From Syntrophobacterales bacterium (GTDB taxonomy: Bacteria > Desulfobacterota > Syntrophobacteria > BM002), in contig JAUVTM010000069.1 in the NCBI GenBank assembly GCA_030601545.1, positions 1 through 8,787 of the forward strand: a DNA stretch of 8,787 nucleotides. The letters run 5' to 3'. Made by a program: the position numbers and the translations under genes. Positions 1 through 4,825 of the stretch are shown one piece after another. A model generated the notes under the pieces. It searched no databases, was not told where the DNA came from, and saw only the letters and a program-made list of their open reading frames with translations. Each line of letters opens with the position of its first letter. Position 1 is the first letter of the stretch.

Positions 1-128
1 GTAATCAGAGAAAATCCCAATATTTTATCAAGCAGTGCAAGAAATACTACGAGCAGAAGATCGAACGGATTCACAAAGAGCACCGTGCGGCACGCGGGGA
101 CACATGGTTCTCTCGGTTGGGTCTATAG
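1..128 (+). CDS. C-terminal fragment of an unidentified gene (truncated by window edge)
   Basis: The frame starting at base 3 is open from the window edge to a TAG at 126-128 and encodes about 41 residues ending in WFSRLGL. The composition is protein-like: many charged residues (KQCKKYYEQKIERIHKEHR), one Trp, and no low-complexity repeat. The repeat-filled spacer begins immediately after the stop. Frame 1 is also open as far as 141, but its Ser/Thr/Arg/Asn-rich translation looks like an out-of-frame shadow. I do not recognise the family. The basic, helix-prone tail ending in a short hydrophobic stretch allows no functional assignment. It could be a chance reading, because only 126 bases are visible. 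Confidence 0.45.
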   Translation, partial: NQRKSQYFIKQCKKYYEQKIERIHKEHRAARGDTWFSRLGL

Positions 129-139
129 GAAGAAATAAG

Positions 140-160
140 GCATAGAGCATAGAGTAACGG
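140..160. repeat. Heptamer array copy GCATAGA/GTAACGG
   Basis: Two exact GCATAGA units are followed by GTAACGG, all in 7-bp phase. The same GCATAGA-GTAACGG junction recurs at 1862-1875 just after the phosphofructokinase gene. These two spacers therefore share a dispersed repeat as well as the 7-bp phasing. Confidence 0.75.
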
Positions 161-201
161 ATCTTAAATATAAATTTACCCTATGCCCTATGCTTTTTCA
201 A

Positions 202-236
202 ATTCGCAATTCGCAATTCGCAATTCGCAATTCGAA
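202..236. repeat. ATTCGCA heptamer tandem array
   Basis: Four perfect head-to-tail copies of ATTCGCA (202-229) are followed by a variant ATTCGAA (230-236). A pair of CCCTATG units lies just upstream (179-192) and a CCCTCTG, CCCTATG pair just downstream (245-258). The unit is a rotation of AATTCGC, close to the AATCCGC unit at 471-498. Confidence 0.9.
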
Positions 237-275
237 ATTATCTCCCCTCTGCCCTATGCCTTCCCAAACCGGGAA

Positions 276-304
276 CCCGCCCGAAGGGTGGGAGTCCGAA
301 GGAC
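276..304. repeat. Twin hairpins with UUCG-type loops (minus-strand sense)
   Basis: Two adjacent inverted repeats are visible. The first is CCCGCCC (276-282), GAA, GGGTGGG (286-292). The second is GTCC (294-297), GAA, GGAC (301-304). Read on the minus strand, both loops become C-UUCG-G, the exceptionally stable RNA tetraloop. The first stem has one G-U type mismatch. They may be a repeat family or a minus-strand RNA structure. No U-tract follows, so an intrinsic terminator is not supported. Confidence 0.6.
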
Positions 305-361
305 AAATCCGCAATCCCACATCAAGTAGCCAGTAGCCATTTGTCGATTAACAAATTCGTT

Positions 362-406
362 AAATCGTAGAAATCGTAAAAGGCGTAGAAGTCGTAGAAA
401 TCGTTG
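362..406. repeat. Five-unit 9-bp tandem repeat leading into a REP-like hairpin
   Basis: Five consecutive nonamers run from 362 to 406: AAATCGTAG, AAATCGTAA, AAGGCGTAG, AAGTCGTAG and AAATCGTTG. The last one continues directly into the REP-like element that starts near 398. A related AAATCGTTG followed by AACCCGTTG precedes the REP-like copy near 6811. The nonamers therefore seem to be part of, or a preferred neighbour of, that element. Confidence 0.85.
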
Positions 407-441
407 AATCCACAAGATCGCGGCTGAAAGCCGCTCCCACA
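400..441 (+). repeat. REP-like palindromic element, copy A
   Basis: The hairpin GCGGCT-GAA-AGCCGC lies at 420-434. It is flanked by CGTTGAATCCACAAGATC on the left and CTCCCAC on the right. The whole block, apart from the loop, is repeated in inverted orientation at 1943-1983 and, interrupted, near 6790-6862. The reverse-strand core GTGGGAGCGGCTT...AGCCGCGA resembles REP sequences mobilised by RAYT-type transposases in gammaproteobacteria. No RAYT gene is in the window, so the family assignment is by resemblance only. Confidence 0.7.
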
Positions 442-449
442 GTAGAATC

Positions 450-505
450 TCTGTTTTCTGTTTTTCTTAAAATCCGCAATCCGAAATCCGCAATCCGCAA
501 TTCAC
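450..505. repeat. Eight-unit heptamer array (TCTGTTT then AATCCGC units)
   Basis: Eight heptamers are in unbroken phase: two TCTGTTT units (450-463), TTCTTAA, then AATCCGC, AATCCGA, AATCCGC, AATCCGC and AATTCAC (471-505). The array ends two bases before a C8 run (507-514). A shorter copy, AATCCGC plus AATCCCA, lies at 306-319. Confidence 0.85.
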
Positions 506-521
506 ACCCCCCCCATTTTTA

Positions 522-550
522 TTGACTATACCGCATGATTCAGATTAAAT
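522..550 (+). promoter_or_regulatory. Candidate sigma70 promoter for the phosphofructokinase gene
   Basis: TTGACT (522-527, five of six consensus bases) and TTAAAT (545-550, four of six) are separated by exactly 17 bp. Transcription would begin near 557 and give a leader of about 115 nt. The leader contains a palindrome CAAGATCTTG (603-612) and a hairpin GTACA (624-628) / TGTAC (635-639). No known riboswitch was recognised in it. Confidence 0.5.
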
Positions 551-671
551 TGAGAGCACTTATTGAGGATCGACACCTGCTGGTTGGACTCAATGACAGA
601 TCCAAGATCTTGTGATTAGATGGGTACATCGAGGTGTACTCTCACTGGAATCTCTTAGAGGGAGAAGAATT

Positions 672-1838
672 ATGGCAGCGAAGAAGTCTTTGACTATAGG
701 AATACTTACTGGCGGTGGCGATGTGCCCGGGCTGAATCCATGCATCAAGTCGTTGGTTTATCGTGGCATTGAAGAGGGGTTGCAGATGGTCGGAATCCGA
801 AGAGGATGGGGGGGGCTCTTTGAATTCAATCCCGCCGACCCGAAAACCAGAGAGCAGAGCATCCAAGAACTGGATAAAGGAAAGGTTCGCACCATAGATC
901 GCTCCGGCGGCACATATCTCCATACCTCGAGGACGAATCCTGGAAAAGTGAAATATGAAAATGTACCGGAGTTTCTCAGAGCGCAGGCGAAAGAAGGTGA
1001 ACTAAACGATTTTACCGAACATGTTCTCAACAACCTGCAACACCTCGGGATCGATGTATTGATTCCCATTGGCGGTGATGACACTCTCAGTTATGGAGAA
1101 CGTCTCCATGAAGAGGGATTTCCGGTAGTGGCCATTCCGAAAACCATGGACAATGATGTCCATGGCACAGATTATTGTATTGGTTTTTCCACTGCTGTCA
1201 CCAGGAGTGTCAATTTCATCCATGCTCTCCGCACTTCAACCGGTTCCCACGAGCGCATTGCTGTTATTGAGCTTTTTGGCCGCTACTGCGGTGAGACTTC
1301 CCTGATTGCCGCCTATTTAGCGAGTGTAGATCGAGCCATAATATCTGAAGTTCCTTTCGATCCGGAAAAACTCGCTCGGTTGCTCATGGAGGATAAGCAA
1401 GCCAACCCAAGCAACTATGCTATGTTCACTATTAGCGAAGGAGCTCGCATGGTGAGCGGAGATATGGTGCTATCCGGTGAGGCCGACGCCTATGGTCATC
1501 AGAAACTGGGTGGAATCGGCATGAGAACGGGTGAAGTTCTCAAAGAGCTGACCGGTCAAAACATTATCTACCAGCAGCTCTCCTACCTGATGCGTAGTGG
1601 GGCACCGGATTCTCTCGATTTAATGGTGGCAGTGAACTACGCCAACATGGCCATCGATCTCGTGCTCAAGAAAGTGAGTGGTCGCATGGTCTCCCTGAGT
1701 CAGGGGATTTACACGGACGTACCCATGAGCAACATTACGGCCGGGCAAAAAAGGGTGGACGTTCGAGAGCTCTACGATGCGGAGCAATACCGTCCCAAAG
1801 TCCGCCATGTAATGGGAAAACCGATGTTTCTCTACTAA
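672..1838 (+). CDS. 6-phosphofructokinase, predicted pyrophosphate-dependent
   Basis: This cytoplasmic glycolytic enzyme of the PfkA family phosphorylates fructose 6-phosphate at C1. In 388 residues I see the nucleotide/PPi loop GGGDVPGLN (14-22), GGDDT (134-138), the catalytic PKTMDND (156-162), the substrate region TSTGSHER (about 187-194), and ELFGRYCGE (about 198-206), corresponding to the usual MGR motif. Family knowledge says ATP-dependent enzymes have Gly in GGDGS and PGTIDND, whereas PPi-dependent ones have Asp and Lys. Here both are the PPi type (D137, K157), so reversible PPi-linked activity is predicted. ATG 672 is chosen because GAGGGAG at 658-664 is a good ribosome site. The in-frame ATG at 612 would add 20 residues and has no such site. 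An eight-G run (808-815) lies within codons 46-48, but the frame is intact. It appears monocistronic, with a promoter at 522-550. Confidence 0.93.
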   Translation: MAAKKSLTIGILTGGGDVPGLNPCIKSLVYRGIEEGLQMVGIRRGWGGLFEFNPADPKTREQSIQELDKGKVRTIDRSGGTYLHTSRTNPGKVKYENVPEFLRAQAKEGELNDFTEHVLNNLQHLGIDVLIPIGGDDTLSYGERLHEEGFPVVAIPKTMDNDVHGTDYCIGFSTAVTRSVNFIHALRTSTGSHERIAVIELFGRYCGETSLIAAYLASVDRAIISEVPFDPEKLARLLMEDKQANPSNYAMFTISEGARMVSGDMVLSGEADAYGHQKLGGIGMRTGEVLKELTGQNIIYQQLSYLMRSGAPDSLDLMVAVNYANMAIDLVLKKVSGRMVSLSQGIYTDVPMSNITAGQKRVDVRELYDAEQYRPKVRHVMGKPMFLY

Positions 1839-1840
1839 AC

Positions 1841-1917
1841 GCATAGGGCATAGAGCATGGAGCATAGAGTAACGGGCAGAGGACAGAAGTCGGAGGTCGG
1901 AGGTCAGAGATCAGAAG
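1841..1917. repeat. Eleven-unit degenerate heptamer array
   Basis: Starting two bases after the phosphofructokinase stop, 77 bp divide cleanly into eleven heptamers. The first four are GCATAGG, GCATAGA, GCATGGA and GCATAGA. Then come GTAACGG, GCAGAGG and ACAGAAG, two identical TCGGAGG units (1890-1903), TCAGAGA and TCAGAAG. The core changes along the array, but the 7-bp phase does not slip. This is the longest such array in the window. Confidence 0.85.
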
Positions 1918-1942
1918 TTAATGCTTAGGGTGGAACTTCCGG

Positions 1943-1990
1943 TGGGAGCGGCTTTCCAGCCGCGATCTTGTGGATTCAACGAATCGACTA
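1943..1990 (-). repeat. REP-like palindromic element, copy B (inverted)
   Basis: The hairpin GCGGCT-TTCC-AGCCGC lies at 1948-1963. On the minus strand the flanks match copy A: a left flank CGTTGAATCCACAAGATC and a right flank CTCCCAC. It sits between the phosphofructokinase gene and the ATPase operon and could act as a weak transcription terminator or RNA-stabilising hairpin. No T-tract follows it. Confidence 0.75.
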
Positions 1991-2037
1991 GTTGACCAAT
2001 TGACGCTGTGCGCTCTGCGGAGTTGGGAGGAAAAACC

Positions 2038-4308
2038 GTGGCTACAAAAGCTGTTATCCAAGAGCAACTGAAAAAGGAGCGGCTTCTCAATCGCATCACA
2101 CATCAGTTACATGATGCCAGGGACCTGGATGAGATTTTGCTCTATCTGAAAGATGAAATCATCGCACTTTTTGATGCGGAGAGAATCACCATTTACGGTG
2201 TAGATACTGAAAAGCGAGAGATCTTTTCAAAGGTAAAGGAAGGGGACGAAGTAAGAGAGATTCGGGTAGGCTTGGTAAAAACCAGCGTGGCGGGCCACAC
2301 GGCGGTCTCAGGAAAAACGTTTAACATTGCCAATGTCTACGACTCCGATGAACTGAAAAAACTTGACCCCGATCTCACATTCGATGCTCAGTGGGATGAG
2401 CTTAGCGGCTTCAAAACCAGGCAACTCCTCTCGGGGCCCATTCTCTACAACGGCAAGTATCTAAGAGGGGTCCTGGAGGTGATCAATAAGGTTGGTACTG
2501 AGGAATTTAGCAAAGAGGATGAGAAATATATGGGCGAGATCTGCAACGTGTTAGGACTTGCTTTTTATAATCAGGGCCGCATGCAGAAACGACCCACGAA
2601 ATTAGATTACCTGCTCAGCCAACAAATCATCAGTGAAGATGATCTCAATCAGGCGATAGCGAAAGCGAGAGAACAGAAGACTGATTTGCCCACCGTGCTG
2701 GTGAATGAGTTCAAAGTACCCAAGAAAGCTTTGGCCAAGTCGTTTGAGGCTTACTATGGCGTTAAGTTTATGTCATACGATGAGAGAATCATCATTCCCA
2801 GCGACCTGGTGCAAGGCCTCAATCCAGGTTATATGAAGCGCAACTTCTGGGTCCCCCTGCAACGCGATAACAGCAAGATGGTAATCCTCATTGACGATCC
2901 GCACAACGCGGAGCGGGTAAAAGAGATCAAGGCTCTGATGCAGGCTGAGGACTACGAATTTAGGGTGGCGTTGCGGGAAGACATTATCCAGTTCATTGAT
3001 ACAGCGGTTGGCAGGGGACCGGAGGAAGTTTCGGTCAGCACCATCATTGGTCAACTGAAGGGTGAAGCCGACCTGAGCGATGAGGAGGATGAGGAACTTC
3101 TCAACGAAAGTGATGCAGGAATAGTGCGCTTGGCAAACCAGATCATCAAAGATGCCTATGACCAAGGTGCCTCAGATATTCATATCGAGCCCTACCCAGG
3201 AAAACAGCCCACTGAAATCCGCTTTCGACGGGATGGGGCCTGTTACAAGTACCAGGAAGTTCCCCCCACCCATTCCAACCCACTGGTCAGTCGCGTCAAG
3301 ATCATGGCAAACTTGGACATCGCTGAAAAGAGGCTGCCACAAAGCGGCAAGATCAAGCTCAAGTATGGCAAGAAGAACATAGAACTTCGGGTGGAGGTTA
3401 CACCCACTACCGGTCGGCGCGAGGACATTGTCTTGCGTCTTCTGGCCTCTGGAAAGACATTAGCCATTGACAAGATGGCTTTTTCAGAACCAAACATAAA
3501 GAAGTTGACCGAACTGATCGAGAAGCCATATGGAATAATACTGGTGGTTGGCCCCACGGGTTCAGGTAAGACTACCACGCTCCATTCCGTTTTGGGATAT
3601 ATTAACCGACCAGAAGTGAAAATCTGGACTGCGGAGGACCCGGTTGAGATTACACAGTACGGCCTGCGCCAGGTGCAAACTCATGCCAAGATCGGTTACT
3701 CCTTTGCCGATGCCATGAGATCATTCCTTCGAGCGGATCCGGACGTGATCATGGTGGGTGAGATGCGTGATGCAGAAACTGCTTCCATAGGGTTGGAAGC
3801 ATCCCTTACGGGCCACCTGGTGCTCAGTACCCTGCACACCAATAGTGCCCCGGAAACTATCACCCGTCTAATTGACATGGGCATGAATCCGTTAAACTTC
3901 GCCGACGCCTTATTGGGTATCCTGGCCCAGCGGCTCGTACGTACAATCTGCTCTGAATGCAAAGAAGCCTATAAGCCAGATCAACAAGAGTTTGACCTGC
4001 TCGTGAAAGAGTATGGCGAGGACATTTTCGATGAACTCGATATAAGCTACAGCGATGACCTGCAGCTACACCGTGGGCAAGGCTGTGACCGCTGCAGCGA
4101 CAGTGGTTACCGAGGCAGAGCAGGCATACATGAGTTGCTTGTGGCCAGTCCAGAGATCAAAGAACTGATCCAGAATCGGGCGCACATGGAAGAGATCCGC
4201 AGGGCTGCCGTAAACGAAGGGATGCGTACCCTCAAACAAGATGGTATAAGAAAGGTATTCGAGGGATTGACTGATTTTACTCAAGTCCGAAGAGTCTGCA
4301 TCGTTTAG
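2038..4308 (+). CDS. GAF-domain PilB/GspE-type assembly ATPase
   Basis: This is a cytoplasmic hexameric ATPase of the type II secretion / type IV pilus extension family. In 756 residues there is an N-terminal GAF-like sensor (about 29-178) and a GspE N-terminal/MshEN-like domain (about 187-325). An acidic linker (about 343-358) follows, then the motor: SDIHIEP (379-385), Walker A GPTGSGKT (505-512, K511), Asp box TAEDPVE (531-537), Walker B DPDVIMVGEMRD (567-578) and His box GHLVLSTLHTN (592-602). Four Cys (638, 641, 683, 686) form the usual zinc site. A GAF fusion makes it longer than ordinary PilB. Start GTG 2038 is chosen because GGGAGG (2025-2030) lies 7 nt upstream; an in-frame GTG at 2008 precedes that site. 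It leads an apparent operon, with a response regulator 38 bp downstream. No pilin, PilC or PilT is visible, so the machine it drives is unknown. Confidence 0.92.
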   Translation: MATKAVIQEQLKKERLLNRITHQLHDARDLDEILLYLKDEIIALFDAERITIYGVDTEKREIFSKVKEGDEVREIRVGLVKTSVAGHTAVSGKTFNIANVYDSDELKKLDPDLTFDAQWDELSGFKTRQLLSGPILYNGKYLRGVLEVINKVGTEEFSKEDEKYMGEICNVLGLAFYNQGRMQKRPTKLDYLLSQQIISEDDLNQAIAKAREQKTDLPTVLVNEFKVPKKALAKSFEAYYGVKFMSYDERIIIPSDLVQGLNPGYMKRNFWVPLQRDNSKMVILIDDPHNAERVKEIKALMQAEDYEFRVALREDIIQFIDTAVGRGPEEVSVSTIIGQLKGEADLSDEEDEELLNESDAGIVRLANQIIKDAYDQGASDIHIEPYPGKQPTEIRFRRDGACYKYQEVPPTHSNPLVSRVKIMANLDIAEKRLPQSGKIKLKYGKKNIELRVEVTPTTGRREDIVLRLLASGKTLAIDKMAFSEPNIKKLTELIEKPYGIILVVGPTGSGKTTTLHSVLGYINRPEVKIWTAEDPVEITQYGLRQVQTHAKIGYSFADAMRSFLRADPDVIMVGEMRDAETASIGLEASLTGHLVLSTLHTNSAPETITRLIDMGMNPLNFADALLGILAQRLVRTICSECKEAYKPDQQEFDLLVKEYGEDIFDELDISYSDDLQLHRGQGCDRCSDSGYRGRAGIHELLVASPEIKELIQNRAHMEEIRRAAVNEGMRTLKQDGIRKVFEGLTDFTQVRRVCIV

Positions 4309-4334
4309 AGTGCAAGGCCAGCCATTGAGCCAGG

Positions 4335-4340
4335 AAGGAG
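4335..4340 (+). promoter_or_regulatory. Strong ribosome binding site of the response regulator
   Basis: AAGGAG lies 6 nt before the ATG at 4347, inside the 38-bp gap after the ATPase gene. It supports independent efficient initiation of the receiver protein from a shared transcript. Confidence 0.75.
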
Positions 4341-4346
4341 AGAACA

Positions 4347-4739
4347 ATGAGTGGTAAGAAAATCGTAATTATTGATGATGATCCGGAAATCTGTGACGCG
4401 ATGAGTGAAATCCTCTCCGAGTATGGCTACCAGATATTTACTGCCTTGGAAACTAAGACAGGCTACCAGCTTCTTTTGGAACAAAGGCCGGACCTTCTTA
4501 TTCTAGACATTATGATGGCAACCATGCATGAGGGTCTGGACTTCGCGACCAAAATAAAGGAAAGGGAAGGGGTTTACGGAATGCCCGTCCTTATCGTCTC
4601 CGCTCGCCCGCCAGTTGAGAAAGGCTATGGCCGGACCCTGGAAGAAGACCTTGACTGGATTCATGCGGATATTTTCATGGAGAAGCCTGTCGAACCGGAA
4701 GAACTAATTCATAATGTAGCACTTCTCCTTAAAAAGTAA
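4347..4739 (+). CDS. Single-domain response regulator (receiver only)
   Basis: This 130-residue CheY-like receiver has no DNA-binding or enzymatic output domain. The acidic pocket is D10-D12 (IIDDDPE) and the phospho-acceptor is D54 (LILDIMM). The switch Ser is S85 (IVSA) and the conserved Lys is K113 (EKPV). The S85-to-K113 stretch is several residues longer than in CheY and contains Trp-Ile-His-Ala-Asp before the FMEKPV strand. From memory, this resembles receivers that accompany soluble kinases in Desulfobacterota-like genomes; that is recall, not a search result. It lies between the ATPase and a histidine kinase on the same strand. It is therefore a probable phosphoryl acceptor from that kinase and may act by protein contact, perhaps with the ATPase. 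Confidence 0.92.
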   Translation: MSGKKIVIIDDDPEICDAMSEILSEYGYQIFTALETKTGYQLLLEQRPDLLILDIMMATMHEGLDFATKIKEREGVYGMPVLIVSARPPVEKGYGRTLEEDLDWIHADIFMEKPVEPEELIHNVALLLKK

Positions 4740-4763
4740 GCCCTGACACAGAGTCATTTATGG

Positions 4764-4821
4764 GCTAGATCACCCTCTAGCATAGCGGACGGAAGAAGGA
4801 TTGACTGAGGGAAAAGCTCAG
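4764..4821 (+). other. Two small inverted repeats in the gap before the histidine kinase
   Basis: The 86-bp gap holds GCTAGA (4764-4769) / TCTAGC (4776-4781) with a 6-nt loop, and CTGAG (4805-4809) / CTCAG (4817-4821) with a 7-nt loop. The second ends 4 nt before the kinase ATG at 4826 and covers the only purine-rich stretch that could serve as its ribosome site. Translation of the kinase may therefore be weak or structure-dependent. Neither hairpin is followed by a T-tract, so termination is unlikely. Confidence 0.35.
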
Positions 4822-4825
4822 AACG

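Larger units (their letters stand above)
129..521. other. Repeat-rich intergenic spacer upstream of the phosphofructokinase gene
   Basis: No convincing gene lies here. Almost all of the spacer is short-period repeat: heptamer arrays at 140-160, 179-192, 202-236, 245-258, 306-319, 325-338 and 450-505, a 9-bp array at 362-406, twin small hairpins at 276-304, and a REP-like hairpin at 420-434. A run of eight C (507-514) followed by A and five T lies just before the promoter of the next gene. The stretch looks like accumulated non-coding repeats rather than decayed coding sequence. Confidence 0.8.

Noticed and set aside
202..505. Possible CRISPR array in the left spacer
   Set aside because: Units are 7 or 9 bp and directly adjacent, with no unique spacers and no long conserved repeat, and no cas gene is present.
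612..671. Longer start for the phosphofructokinase (ATG 612)
   Set aside because: The extra 20 residues lie before the conserved GGGD loop and lack family resemblance, and the good ribosome site belongs to ATG 672.
557..671. Riboswitch in the phosphofructokinase leader
   Set aside because: Only a 5-bp hairpin and a 10-bp palindrome are visible, and no known aptamer motif was recognised.
758..1223. Minus-strand frames inside the phosphofructokinase gene
   Set aside because: They are antisense shadows of a strongly conserved gene and have no recognisable domains.
1948..1963. Intrinsic terminator after the phosphofructokinase gene
   Set aside because: The stem is 6 bp and no T-tract follows; it is better explained as a copy of the dispersed REP-like repeat.
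1993..2007. TTGACC/TTGACG near the ATPase start as a -35 box
   Set aside because: No plausible -10 sequence occurs at 16-18 bp downstream; that area is already at the ribosome site and start codon.
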